DNA from: Chloroflexota bacterium
Lineage (GTDB): Bacteria > Chloroflexota > Ktedonobacteria > Ktedonobacterales > Ktedonobacteraceae
Length of the DNA stretch: 47,492 bases
NCBI GenBank assembly: GCA_902810755.1
Contig: CADDYT010000038.1
Span: 1 to 47,492 of the forward strand
Direction: 5' to 3'
This document shows positions 1 to 8,163 of this stretch, one piece after another. Below the pieces are notes generated by a model. The model did not search any database, had not been told where the DNA came from, and worked only from the letters and a program-made list of their open reading frames with translations. Each line of letters begins with the position of its first letter. Positions within the stretch are counted from its first letter, which is position 1. The position numbers were made by a program, and so were the translations under genes.

Positions 1-16
1 CAATTTCGCCCCCTCA

Positions 17-45
17 TTGTCAGGAAGGGGCGGCTGTGGTACTAT
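17..45 (+). promoter_or_regulatory. Candidate sigma-70 type promoter for ribF
   Basis: TTGTCA at 17-22 and TACTAT at 40-45 are separated by 17 bases, about 40 bases before the ribF start. A GC-rich inverted pair (7-12 with 27-32) overlaps it and may be the terminator of a gene before the window. Motif match only. Confidence 0.4.
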
Positions 46-84
46 ACACCAGAGAAAATTTTTCGGGGATAGCAGCGGAATACT

Positions 85-1038
85 ATGGAATTTGAGACAA
101 CACTGACGGGCCATGAACCGGTAGCACTGACCATTGGCAACTTCGATGGAATACATAGAGGACACCAGCGGCTGATGCATGAGCTGCGAGCGACGGCAGC
201 CGCACTCAAGAGCAGAGCGGCGCTTGTCACCTTTGCGCCGCACACGTTGCTGGTGGTGAGGCCAGAGATCGACCTGCAACTGCTGACCACACTGGAAGAG
301 AAACTGGCCCTTACACGGCAATACGGGGGCATTGAGGACAGCATCGTCATCCATTTTACGCCCGAAGTTAAGGCAATGAGCGCCGAAGCGTTCCTTGATG
401 CTCTGCGGGCGCGTTTCCCCATCCGCGCGCTGGTGGTAGGAGAAGATTTCAGCCTCGGTCGCAACCGCATGGGTGATGTGGCGTTTTTGCAGGAATACGG
501 GCGCAAGCACGATATCCTCATCCGCTCCATTGCGCTGGAAGAGGACGAACGTGAGCGCATCAGCAGCACGCGCATTCGCACGCTGGTCGGTGAGGGAAAA
601 ATTGGCGAGGCCAATGAATTGCTCGGCCATCCTCTCACCATGAGCGGCCCCGTCGTCCACGGCGACCATCGCGGGCGGTTGCTGGGTTTTCCGACGGCCA
701 ACCTCATCCCGCCGCCGCATAAGCTCCTGCCGGCCAACGGCGTCTACGCGATCACCGTCACCGTGCCATCGGTGTCAGGCGGTGACTCAGCCCTCGGCTC
801 TCGCGTCTATAATGGTGTAGCCAATATCGGCATCCGGCCCACGTTTAATGGGAAAGAGCGGATCGTCGAGGCCCATCTACTCGATATCGAACTTGACCTT
901 TATGAGAAACGTATTACTATTGATTTTATCGCTCGCCTGCGCGATGAGCAACGCTTCGCGGGTATTGAGGCGTTGAAAGCGCAGATCGCCGCCGATGCGC
1001 AGCAGGCACGGCAACTTTTACAGGCGGCAGGAGGATGA
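85..1038 (+). CDS. ribF: Bifunctional riboflavin kinase / FAD synthetase
   Basis: This cytoplasmic enzyme phosphorylates riboflavin to FMN and then adenylates FMN to FAD. The 317-residue length is normal for bacterial RibF. The N-terminal adenylyltransferase half shows the nucleotide-binding motif GNFDGIHRGH near residue 18 and the SSTRIR motif near residue 170. The C-terminal riboflavin kinase half shows GRLLGFPTANL, NGVYAI and GVANIGIRPTF and ends with the usual helical stretch. The ATG at 85 puts the first motif at the normal distance from the N terminus. Its last bases overlap the next gene (ATGA at 1035-1038), so it is probably cotranscribed with the FHA genes. In many bacteria ribF sits beside truB or rpsO; here the left side is cut by the window. 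Confidence 0.95.
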   Translation: MEFETTLTGHEPVALTIGNFDGIHRGHQRLMHELRATAAALKSRAALVTFAPHTLLVVRPEIDLQLLTTLEEKLALTRQYGGIEDSIVIHFTPEVKAMSAEAFLDALRARFPIRALVVGEDFSLGRNRMGDVAFLQEYGRKHDILIRSIALEEDERERISSTRIRTLVGEGKIGEANELLGHPLTMSGPVVHGDHRGRLLGFPTANLIPPPHKLLPANGVYAITVTVPSVSGGDSALGSRVYNGVANIGIRPTFNGKERIVEAHLLDIELDLYEKRITIDFIARLRDEQRFAGIEALKAQIAADAQQARQLLQAAGG

Positions 1039-1886
1039 ACCGGGTGAGTTCTCGCCAGAATCCATTCTTGAAAATCCAATCCTTCCTGGAAGGAGCGATG
1101 GATAAGATCACGGCTGTAGGTCCGGGAGAGCTACAACCGGCGGAGATTGCGCACAAACTCATAAACGCGATGGAGGACAACCTGCAGGTGCAGGCTGGCG
1201 GCATCCGTCTGGCTCCTAACGTCTATGATGTTTACCTCAGCATAGACGATCACCGCCGCCTCTCCCCCAACGAAGCCGACCTGATCAAAGAATGGCGCCG
1301 GGAACTGGAAAAGCGGGCGCGCCAGTACCACTACCAGTTGCGCACCTCACCCATCATTCGCATGCACGGCGACAGCTCGCTGCACCGCAAAATCGTCCAT
1401 GTCACGGCAGAAGTCAAAGACGCCGAGCATCTAGGCGGCTCCGGGAGCGGCATTGCAGCCACACAGGTCTTCAACGTGCAGGCCATGCCGCTTCCCCGTC
1501 CTTCCTCGCCGGATGCTGGCAACCCCTCTTTCGCCTACCCTGGTGGAAGTTTTCCCGGTGGCGCTTCTGCTCCCGTCCCTCCCGGTAAACCGCAGGCCTG
1601 GCTCACTATCCGTCTTCCACAGGGGGGGCAGGAAATCTATCGCATCGAGAAACCCGAAATCAACATCGGGCGACAGCGCAGCAATGATATCATTGTTGAG
1701 GACAAACGGGTCTCGCGCAACCATGCCACCATTCGCTATCAAAACGGGCAATTTACCCTTTTCGACCGCAACAGCGTCAATGGCATTATCTATAACGGCA
1801 AACGCCTCGATAAACAGCAAACGCTGCGCAGCGGCGACTACTTCACCATCGGCAGCTATGACTTCTACTTTGATGAGAGAAGGTGA
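1035..1886 (+). CDS. fhaA: FhaA-like protein: DUF3662 domain plus FHA domain
   Basis: The 283-residue protein has an N-terminal FhaA-type domain (about residues 10-125, with the NPFLKIQSFLEGAMDKI start typical of the family), a Pro/Gly-rich linker, and a C-terminal FHA phosphothreonine-binding domain (about 195-280). The FHA domain carries the expected GRQ, SNDI, SRNHA and NSVNGI motifs. In Actinobacteria FhaA binds phosphorylated partners of Ser/Thr kinases and acts with RodA/FtsW and penicillin-binding proteins in wall growth. The same neighbourhood is seen here: a second FHA protein and FtsW/RodA follow. No kinase or phosphatase gene is in the window. The start codon overlaps the ribF stop (ATGA), which suggests translational coupling. 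The exact role is inferred from family and context. Confidence 0.85.
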   Translation: MNRVSSRQNPFLKIQSFLEGAMDKITAVGPGELQPAEIAHKLINAMEDNLQVQAGGIRLAPNVYDVYLSIDDHRRLSPNEADLIKEWRRELEKRARQYHYQLRTSPIIRMHGDSSLHRKIVHVTAEVKDAEHLGGSGSGIAATQVFNVQAMPLPRPSSPDAGNPSFAYPGGSFPGGASAPVPPGKPQAWLTIRLPQGGQEIYRIEKPEINIGRQRSNDIIVEDKRVSRNHATIRYQNGQFTLFDRNSVNGIIYNGKRLDKQQTLRSGDYFTIGSYDFYFDERR

Positions 1887-1898
1887 GTTACCGGATTT

Positions 1899-2348
1899 AT
1901 GCTCCAGCTTGACGTTTTCCTGTTGATTTTACGCTTGCTCTTCATTGTCCTGCTCTACCTCTTCCTGATGCAGGTCGTGATCGCTATTACCCGCGACCTG
2001 AAGGTCGCATCAACCAGTAGCGCCAGCGAGAACAGCGGCGCCCCGGTTCTGGGCCATCTGGTCGTCATCGGTGGCTCCAGCACGCTGGCCCCCGGCACCC
2101 GTTTCAACCTGATGCCGGAAACCAGTATCGGGCGCGGCCCCGCCAACACCATTCAGCTTACCGATAGCTTCATTTCCGGCGTCCATACCGAACTGCGCTT
2201 TCGCAATAATCACTGGCATGTTATAGACGCCAACAGCCGCAACGGAACCTATATCAACAACCAGAAGGTGGAACCGGGCAAACCCCTGATCGCCAAACCC
2301 GGCGACACCATCCAGATCGGTTTTATCCAGTTTCAGCTCACGCCATGA
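1899..2348 (+). CDS. fhaB: FhaB-like membrane-anchored FHA-domain protein
   Basis: The 149-residue protein has one N-terminal hydrophobic helix (about residues 3-30), then a short linker, then an FHA domain (about 75-149). The conserved pieces are TSIGRGPANTI, SGVHTEL and NSRNGTYINN. This is the architecture of actinobacterial FhaB/FipA, a membrane-tethered reader of phosphothreonine signals near the division and wall-synthesis machinery. AGGTGAG at 1881-1887 serves as ribosome binding site. It lies 12 bases after fhaA and 63 before ftsW/rodA, so the three are likely one operon. Partner proteins cannot be told from the sequence. Confidence 0.85.
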   Translation: MLQLDVFLLILRLLFIVLLYLFLMQVVIAITRDLKVASTSSASENSGAPVLGHLVVIGGSSTLAPGTRFNLMPETSIGRGPANTIQLTDSFISGVHTELRFRNNHWHVIDANSRNGTYINNQKVEPGKPLIAKPGDTIQIGFIQFQLTP

Positions 2349-2411
2349 TACGCGCTTCTCGCTCTGTTCGGTCATAGACCTGTATCACAGATAACTAGAG
2401 GGATTATCAGC

Positions 2412-3803
2412 ATGCAAGCTCTCAGCACTATTCGGCGCTACCGATGGAAGGAACTCTATCTCTATATTATTCCGATTCTCATCCTGCTGCTCTCGATGAC
2501 GCAGTTGCTGCTCGCCGATAAAGACCCGCATTCGTCGTTCAGCACCAAAAGCCTGCCGACCATCCAGGGCCTGATACCCGTGCTGGGCCTTGTCGCCTTC
2601 CTGCTGGCAAGCAACATCCTGCTCAGCTTCTCGCCCCTCAGATACGCCGATCAGATGCTGCTCCCCCTCGTTGGCCTGCTGAGCGGCATTGGCATGCTGA
2701 TGGCCACCCGCCTGGGGCCAGACATCGGCGACCCCAGACAGGGGACGCGCCAGCTCATCTGGATTCTGGCCGGGATCGTTCTCTGCATGATCGTCCTCTT
2801 CATCCTGCGCGATATGCGCTGGCTGCGCCGCTACTACTATGTCTGGGCCTTGCTCGGCGTCGGTCTGGTAATCGTCACCCTCATCAATACGTTTCACGTC
2901 GGCCTGGGCAACCTGAACAGTCCGACGCATGACCAGTTGAATATCGGTCCTATCAACTTCCAGCCTTCCGAATTTCTGAAACTCTGTATCGTCATTTTCT
3001 TCGCCGCCGTGCTGGCCGAAAATAGCGATATCTTCACTGCTGGCAATCTGCGTATCGGACCTTTACGCCTGCCACCGGTGCGCCAGCTCATCCCTATTCT
3101 GATCATGTTAGGTATAGCCCTGCTCTTCTTCCTGTTTGTGCGCGAACTCGGCCTCGCCCTGCTCATCTACGGCATTTACCTGAGCATGATCTATCTGGGC
3201 AGCGGCAAATTGTCCTATGTCGCCTTCGGCCTCGTTCTGTTCTTCCTGCTGGGTTTCGTGGGGTATGCCCTCTTTGGCTACGTGCGCCTGCGCTTCGCCG
3301 TGCTTGGAGTGAATGTGACCAACTGGACTTCCGCCGATGATAGCCTCTATCTCCAGAATGGCGGCGCCTTTCAGATTGTACAGGGATTGATCGCACTCTC
3401 CAGCGGCGGCATTATCGGCTCAGGGCTTGGCCTCGGTCATCCCGCTCTGGTGCCTGTCGCCTCGTCCGATATGGTCTTCACTGCTCTGGGCGAAGAACTG
3501 GGACTCGCCGGTCTCTTCGGCATCTTTGGCCTCTACCTGCTCATCATCTATCGCGGCTATCGCATCGCCATCGAGTCCCTTGACCCCTTCAGCAAGCTGC
3601 TGGCTTCCGGCTTGACCTCCATCTTCGCCATCCAGACGCTCATCATTGTGGCCGGCAATATGAAGTTTCTGCCGCTGACCGGCATTCCCCTGCCCTTCCT
3701 GGCCTACGGCGGCAGTTCCATCATCGCCAACTTCATCATCATCGGCATCCTGCTGCGCATCTCGTACAATAACGTGCTGGAACGTGAGGGGCTTGCCTCC
3801 TAA
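2412..3803 (+). CDS. FtsW/RodA/SpoVE family peptidoglycan polymerase
   Basis: The 463-residue integral membrane protein has about ten hydrophobic helices. It carries the SEDS-family signatures: GLGLGHPALVPVASSDMVFT with GEELGLAG in the large loop (around residues 335-365), and PLTGIPLPFLAYGGSS near the C terminus. SEDS proteins polymerise glycan strands from lipid II with a partner class B PBP. Whether this one is RodA (elongation) or FtsW (division) cannot be fixed from sequence alone; the fhaA-fhaB neighbours match the actinobacterial rodA locus. No PBP gene follows. AGAGGGAT at 2397-2404 is the ribosome binding site, 7 bases before ATG. A family C repeat lies directly after the stop. Confidence 0.9.
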   Translation: MQALSTIRRYRWKELYLYIIPILILLLSMTQLLLADKDPHSSFSTKSLPTIQGLIPVLGLVAFLLASNILLSFSPLRYADQMLLPLVGLLSGIGMLMATRLGPDIGDPRQGTRQLIWILAGIVLCMIVLFILRDMRWLRRYYYVWALLGVGLVIVTLINTFHVGLGNLNSPTHDQLNIGPINFQPSEFLKLCIVIFFAAVLAENSDIFTAGNLRIGPLRLPPVRQLIPILIMLGIALLFFLFVRELGLALLIYGIYLSMIYLGSGKLSYVAFGLVLFFLLGFVGYALFGYVRLRFAVLGVNVTNWTSADDSLYLQNGGAFQIVQGLIALSSGGIIGSGLGLGHPALVPVASSDMVFTALGEELGLAGLFGIFGLYLLIIYRGYRIAIESLDPFSKLLASGLTSIFAIQTLIIVAGNMKFLPLTGIPLPFLAYGGSSIIANFIIIGILLRISYNNVLEREGLAS

Positions 3804-3810
3804 AGCGAGG

Positions 3811-3883
3811 TTGGTAAGGATGGAGGTGCAGGGCGACCGGTAGGCTCGCCCCGGCCCTCGCCCGCTCGCTCCATGCCGCTGAA
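3811..3883 (-). repeat. Family C dispersed intergenic repeat, copy 1
   Basis: A 73-base segment directly downstream of ftsW/rodA. Read on the minus strand it aligns end to end with 23196-23268, which is also 73 bases. The first 30 bases differ at three positions and the last dozen are almost identical; the middle diverges. It is GC-rich and self-complementary in part. Confidence 0.65.
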
Positions 3884-3938
3884 AGGCGCTGTAGCTGTAC
3901 AGAGGTGTATCATCATGTTGCACATTGTTGCGCTTCCC

Positions 3939-3967
3939 TTGTCCTCTCCCCCGTTTCGTGATATACT
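3939..3967 (+). promoter_or_regulatory. Candidate promoter for the coiled-coil gene pair
   Basis: TTGTCC at 3939-3944 and TATACT at 3962-3967 are 17 bases apart. The predicted start of transcription is about 50 bases before the ATG at 4023. This suggests the pair is transcribed separately from ftsW/rodA. Motif match only. Confidence 0.5.
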
Positions 3968-4022
3968 GCCATGAGATCGGAAAACGTCTATTCAGGATAG
4001 AAAATATTACAGGAAAGCAGGC

Positions 4023-4661
4023 ATGGGTCAATATCAACAATGGCTGCATTATCGCGAACAGGACCGGCAGCTACGCGCGCAGCTTGAGAAGCTCGAGGCA
4101 GAACTGGCGGATTTGCAAGACCGCGCGGGACAGATGCCAGATACCGGCTCTTACGAGCAAAATTCCCTGCTGCGCCTGCTCTGGCTGGCAAGTCGCCTTG
4201 AGGCCGCACAGGCGGTAGAGCAACCCGTTGCCGATAGCGAAACGCCGCTCTCCTCCACGCCGGAGACGCCCCTCGAGGAACATGACACCCCCGGCATAAC
4301 GAGCGAGACGCCGACCCTCTTTCCCTGGAATGGTCTGCCAGATGTCCACTTACCGCCCACTGCTACTGGCGTCCACTCAAGTGATGGCGATACAACTATT
4401 CCTTCATCACCGCTGCCTCATCCTGAGATAGAACTGCTGCCGGCGGATATGGCCGCATTCCTGGATGAACATACACGAACCTCCCCACAGTTAGCACTTC
4501 CCTGGTGGATGCGCCAGCCGACTCCCGCCTCCCCCGTCGGTTCTGGCCAGGCGCACTCCCTTGAACAGGAAACCATACGCCATAAGCGCGACATTGCACG
4601 CTGGCTCGAACGCTGGAGACGCCAGCCTGCTGAGCAGGAGGGAGACGCGCCCCATGAATGA
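4023..4661 (+). CDS. Hypothetical coiled-coil, Pro/Thr/Glu-rich protein
   Basis: Not a family I recognise. The 212-residue product begins with a short coiled coil (about residues 5-38, rich in E, L, Q and R). A long Pro/Thr/Ser/Glu-rich, probably disordered middle follows (about 60-165), and then a charged helical tail. There is no signal peptide or membrane segment. AGGAAAG upstream of the ATG at 4023 is a plausible ribosome binding site. It overlaps the next gene by 8 bases; that neighbour has the same plan of a coiled coil followed by a disordered region, so the two may work together. Function unknown. Confidence 0.7.
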   Translation: MGQYQQWLHYREQDRQLRAQLEKLEAELADLQDRAGQMPDTGSYEQNSLLRLLWLASRLEAAQAVEQPVADSETPLSSTPETPLEEHDTPGITSETPTLFPWNGLPDVHLPPTATGVHSSDGDTTIPSSPLPHPEIELLPADMAAFLDEHTRTSPQLALPWWMRQPTPASPVGSGQAHSLEQETIRHKRDIARWLERWRRQPAEQEGDAPHE

Positions 4662-5520
4662 ATCGCCATTCTCATCCTCCTTCCTGGACCTCAACCAGGT
4701 CTTCTCACGTCTCACTCCCCAGGATGTCGAGCAGTTCCAGTTACTCTACCAGCACTGGACGCTGCAACAGCAAATTGCCGCCATAGAGCGACAGATCGCT
4801 GACGTGCAGCGCCAGCTTGCCGAAAACGCTGAGCATATTGAGCGCGTCCACCCCTCCGCTATCGCTCTTGCCACGCTCGCGCGCCTGCAGGCCAGCGGCG
4901 TCGAAGATATCGACCTGCTTGACCGCATGCTCGAACGCGGCGAAGCCTGGCTCGACCGCACCATCCAGCAACTCGAATACTGCGAGCAACTGGATGTCAT
5001 TCGCGGCGACTACGAAGAGTGGTGCCGCCACGCCCTCGAAGACGCTTTCGCCTGGATCGACTCCCTGCAAAGCGCCGCTTCCGTCGAGGCCGCTTCCGCC
5101 GCCAGCCCTGACACGGCTGAGCCGGCCCCCGTTCCCTCCGATGCCTCCGCCGAGACAGCAGAGGGAACGACTGAAGAACTCTTCCTGCAAAAACTGATGA
5201 GCGAGGAAGCGGATGAAAGCGGCCAGCGTGAAGCGGCCAGCGCAGCTAGCCAGAGCAATGGGGACGATGAAGGCGAAAAGAGCGGGAACGATGAGGGAGA
5301 GGAAAAGAAAGAAGATGGCGAAGATAGCGAGGATGGCATATACAATATAGACGCCGACAGAAGCAGTGAAGGCAGCGACGAGAACAAAGATAGCGCGGTA
5401 AGCGAAGAGGAGAAGCCAGCCAGCGGGCATGAGGAACAGGGTCGCCCTCAGATACAGGAAGAGACAGCCCAGAGGCGATCCAGTTTCGTGCAACGCTTCC
5501 TCTCCGCCCTCTGGCCTTGA
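4654..5520 (+). CDS. Hypothetical coiled-coil protein with acidic low-complexity tail
   Basis: Family not recognised. The ATG at 4654 is chosen because GGAGGG lies about 11 bases upstream; longer forms would reach deep into the previous gene. The 288-residue product has an N-terminal helical part with a coiled coil (about 25-65) and a second helical part to about 140. A long stretch dominated by E, D, S, K and G (about 165-270) follows, and then a short basic-aromatic end RRSSFVQRFLSALWP. The acidic stretch is probably disordered, and the last residues could be a docking or amphipathic segment. It overlaps the upstream gene by 8 bases, so translation is probably coupled. Confidence 0.7.
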   Translation: MNESPFSSSFLDLNQVFSRLTPQDVEQFQLLYQHWTLQQQIAAIERQIADVQRQLAENAEHIERVHPSAIALATLARLQASGVEDIDLLDRMLERGEAWLDRTIQQLEYCEQLDVIRGDYEEWCRHALEDAFAWIDSLQSAASVEAASAASPDTAEPAPVPSDASAETAEGTTEELFLQKLMSEEADESGQREAASAASQSNGDDEGEKSGNDEGEEKKEDGEDSEDGIYNIDADRSSEGSDENKDSAVSEEEKPASGHEEQGRPQIQEETAQRRSSFVQRFLSALWP

Positions 5521-5590
5521 GCTGAGAATGTCCCCGGCAAAGCCAGTTGTTCCCTCCCTGCGACCTGCTTTATTCCACTGATTATGACAG

Positions 5591-5956
5591 CTATGGCGAT
5601 GCGGGTGGCTGCATAGTGGCGTCTGGTTCAGGCATACCGGGCATAGGCACGGCGCTCATGCCGGTGGCGGGTAATGAGGCAGGAGCCATGTTACTCACCT
5701 GCCCCTGCTCCAGTTGCGCAATGCGCTGCCGCAATTGCTTGATTTGCCGACCCTCACGCCAGGCCGAGAGTAGCGAAACGACATAGAGCAATAACGCGCC
5801 CAGCACAAATGAAAAGACAACGACCAGCCCCAGCGGCAGCGATGGTGTGTGCCAGGTAAACATTGCCAGCACCACCGGCGTATCCAGATTCTGCACCGTG
5901 ATCACGGTCAGCACGCCGGCAAAGATGAGAAACAACACGAAGATTACAAAAAACAT
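5591..5956 (-). CDS. LapA (DUF1049) family small membrane protein
   Basis: The 121-residue product has two hydrophobic helices (about residues 3-22 and 40-65) followed by a short coiled-coil segment and a Pro/Met/Ala-rich tail. The pattern FVIFVLFLIFAGVLTVITVQN followed by a second helix and a charged helix is typical of the LapA/YciS group of inner-membrane assembly factors, which in E. coli act with LapB in lipopolysaccharide control. In a bacterium probably lacking lipopolysaccharide the role is unclear. AAAGGAG sits just before the ATG at 5956. It is convergent with the upstream acidic-tail gene and divergent from the acyltransferase. Confidence 0.7.
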   Translation of the reverse strand: MFFVIFVLFLIFAGVLTVITVQNLDTPVVLAMFTWHTPSLPLGLVVVFSFVLGALLLYVVSLLSAWREGRQIKQLRQRIAQLEQGQVSNMAPASLPATGMSAVPMPGMPEPDATMQPPASP

Positions 5957-6148
5957 CGCAAACTCCTTTGCGCCAGCGCGACCGGCGAATTGCTTCCCCC
6001 ATATTCCCCTTCATCCTCTTCGCCCATCGCCTGAGAAACGCTCACCTGCTTCACGCATTGATTCCTGTTTTAGATCATATCACGAACCATACGGCATGTG
6101 TAGCATTTTACCATATCAACCCGTCAGGGACTAGACGATGATGCAAAA

Positions 6149-6175
6149 GATCCTTCGCCGCCCTCAGGATGACAC
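6149..6175. repeat. Family B palindromic repeat, single arm
   Basis: This is one arm of the family that is found as full inverted pairs at 43055-43156 and elsewhere (core CCTCAGGATGACA). No partner arm is present nearby, so it looks like a solo or decayed copy. It lies in the 414-base gap before the acyltransferase gene. Confidence 0.6.
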
Positions 6176-6197
6176 GTCGACGATGGTTGTTATGATA

Positions 6198-6250
6198 TTG
6201 CCATAAGCCTCTTTCTCTGGCATGATCCAATCATCAGTAATTCTACTGAT
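6198..6250 (+). promoter_or_regulatory. Candidate promoter with palindromic operator
   Basis: TTGCCA (6198-6203) and CATGAT (6221-6226) are 17 bases apart, with TGG before the -10 box (extended -10 form). Directly downstream, where transcription would start, is a perfect 7-bp palindrome: ATCAGTA (6233-6239), 4-base spacer, TACTGAT (6244-6250). This layout fits a repressor site. The leader before the acyltransferase ATG would be about 135 bases. Confidence 0.4.
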
Positions 6251-6370
6251 TTACCTCCTTCTCCTCGTAAAAAGCGTATCCCCCTGTACAGATAAACCGT
6301 GATAGATAAGATACAGGTTATAGATCTATGCTCCTGCATGGCTAGAAGGATGAGTTCGTAGAACGGTAGT

Positions 6371-7831
6371 ATGACAATTGGTCAGTGGATACGGTCAGAA
6401 GATTCCCTCAAGAAAAATTCGATAGCAGTGCTTGATGGTGTGCGCGCCTTCGCCTGTTTGATGGTGATTATGTATCACCTCAGCCTGGTGCCGCATGATT
6501 TTCATATCTGGGATGTGCGAGTCGTTGTCCCCCCGCTTGTCGCCTCTTTTCTCTATGCTGGCAAATACGGTGTGACGCTCTTTTTCGTGCTTTCCGGCTT
6601 CCTGCTTTTCATGCCGTTCGCAAAGGCGCTGCTTTTCGAGCAAACGTGGCCATCCAGCAAACGCTTCTACCTGCGCCGCGTCTTCCGCATCATCCCGGCC
6701 TATTACCTGACATTGATCCTGCTGGTGCTGTTTTTTGATTCAAAATATCTGGAGCCGCAGCACTGGAAAGAGTTGGGTCTGTTCTTCGTCTTCCTGATGG
6801 ACTCGACCCACGCCACCTACAAACAACTCAACGCGCCGTTCTGGACGCTGGCGACCGAGTGGCAATTTTATATGCTCCTGCCGCTCTTCGTGCTGGGCAT
6901 GCGCCTGCTCGTCTGGCGTCTCAAACCGCGCTATCGCCTGGCCGCCACCCTCGCCTGCGTCCTGACGCTGATCGGCTGGGGCCTGTTCAGCCGCTACATG
7001 GGCAACTCCCTCGTCTATGAGCATCCAACGGCGACCTGGCTGGTGCCGCGTTCCGTACTGAACGTCATGCTCTTCTTCACCTTCGGCGTCAGCGGCAAGT
7101 ATCTCGAAGATTTCGGCGTCGGCATGTTGATCTCGCTCTGTTTCGTCTACGCGCAGCACCCCTCGACGGTGCCGCGCCTGCGCGCGCTCCTGCAAAAACT
7201 GAGTCCTCTAAGCCTGGCAATCGGCATAGCAGGCCTGCTCATCATGATTCTCTGGAATTACAACGGGCTGTTCGGCAATAGCTGGCCGCTTTTCAATCAG
7301 CCGTTTCTCGTCGCCAACTATTACCTGTTCAGCGAGATCGGCTATGCGCTCTCATTTGGCCTGTGCATGCTGGCGCTGCTCTTCGGCGTCACGCTCTTCA
7401 CGGGGCCGTTTATCTGCTTCCCGGCGCGCTGGCTCGGCATGATCTCCTACAGCCTCTACATGTGGCATTTCCCCCTGCTGGTCCTGCTGATGAAACGAGG
7501 CCAGCCCATCCTGAAGCAACTGCCGCTCGCGCTCAACTACAGCGCCTACTGGCTCTGGGTGCTACTCGTCATTATCCCCTTCTGCTTCCTGTTCTACAAA
7601 TTTGTAGAGCAGCCCGGCATGAAGCTCGGCGAGCGCCTGACCGCCCGGAAGACGCGCGGCGCCGCACCGGCGGGTCAATCGCGAAAGGCAGGCCAACAGC
7701 CACAGGCCAAAAATCAACCGCAGGCCGCCGGTCGACCGCAGGCCGGGCCAGTCGCGACGCCCGGGCCGGTCGCTCATGCTCCACAGAAGACGCGACCGCT
7801 CCAACCGGTGTATAACCACCAGAACCGGTGA
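6371..7831 (+). CDS. Acyltransferase 3 (OafA/YrhL-like) membrane protein
   Basis: The 486-residue integral membrane protein belongs to the acyltransferase-3 family, which moves acyl groups such as acetyl across the membrane onto sugars of exopolysaccharides, glycolipids or peptidoglycan. Seen in the sequence: the N-terminal LDGVRAFACLMVIMYHL motif with the conserved D, R and H (about residues 20-38); FFVLSGFLL; RRVFRIIPAYYL; FWTLATEWQFYMLLP; and SYSLYMWHFP near residue 360. About ten hydrophobic helices are present. After about residue 415 there is a cytoplasmic Gln/Pro/Ala/Gly-rich tail. No sugar-synthesis genes are adjacent, so the acceptor is unknown. Confidence 0.85.
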   Translation: MTIGQWIRSEDSLKKNSIAVLDGVRAFACLMVIMYHLSLVPHDFHIWDVRVVVPPLVASFLYAGKYGVTLFFVLSGFLLFMPFAKALLFEQTWPSSKRFYLRRVFRIIPAYYLTLILLVLFFDSKYLEPQHWKELGLFFVFLMDSTHATYKQLNAPFWTLATEWQFYMLLPLFVLGMRLLVWRLKPRYRLAATLACVLTLIGWGLFSRYMGNSLVYEHPTATWLVPRSVLNVMLFFTFGVSGKYLEDFGVGMLISLCFVYAQHPSTVPRLRALLQKLSPLSLAIGIAGLLIMILWNYNGLFGNSWPLFNQPFLVANYYLFSEIGYALSFGLCMLALLFGVTLFTGPFICFPARWLGMISYSLYMWHFPLLVLLMKRGQPILKQLPLALNYSAYWLWVLLVIIPFCFLFYKFVEQPGMKLGERLTARKTRGAAPAGQSRKAGQQPQAKNQPQAAGRPQAGPVATPGPVAHAPQKTRPLQPVYNHQNR

Positions 7832-8045
7832 CTTCATTGAAGAGCTGTTATATCCCTTGTCCCCGCTCGATGTACCCGAAAGAACGTGATCCACGTGGCT
7901 ACTCCTTCAGGTCAAGCCGCTCATAGCAAGGGGTATTCCACAGGGATTGTCGCCGCTTTCTCTTCCGCTTGCGCATGATCACGCGCATAGAACGTGAAGA
8001 GGGTATCAGGATGGTTGCTCATCTGGCAAAACGCCATAAACGAAA

Positions 8046-8074
8046 TTGACGCCAGCCCCAAATACCTCTATACT
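8046..8074 (+). promoter_or_regulatory. Candidate promoter for mutS
   Basis: TTGACG at 8046-8051 and TATACT at 8069-8074 are 17 bases apart, about 90 bases before the mutS start. The rest of the 332-base gap after the acyltransferase gene shows nothing else I can name. Confidence 0.6.
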
Positions 8075-8163
8075 AACCTCACACTGAATAACCGCTCTCG
8101 CATGGCAGAAAAAGAATAGAGGGTGGTGCAGGCATGTTGAGTGTATTCCGTAGGGGCTGAACA

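Noticed and set aside
4741..5493. Long antisense open frame opposite the acidic-tail protein
   Set aside because: Open because the sense strand is a biased acidic low-complexity sequence; no domain and no ribosome binding site.
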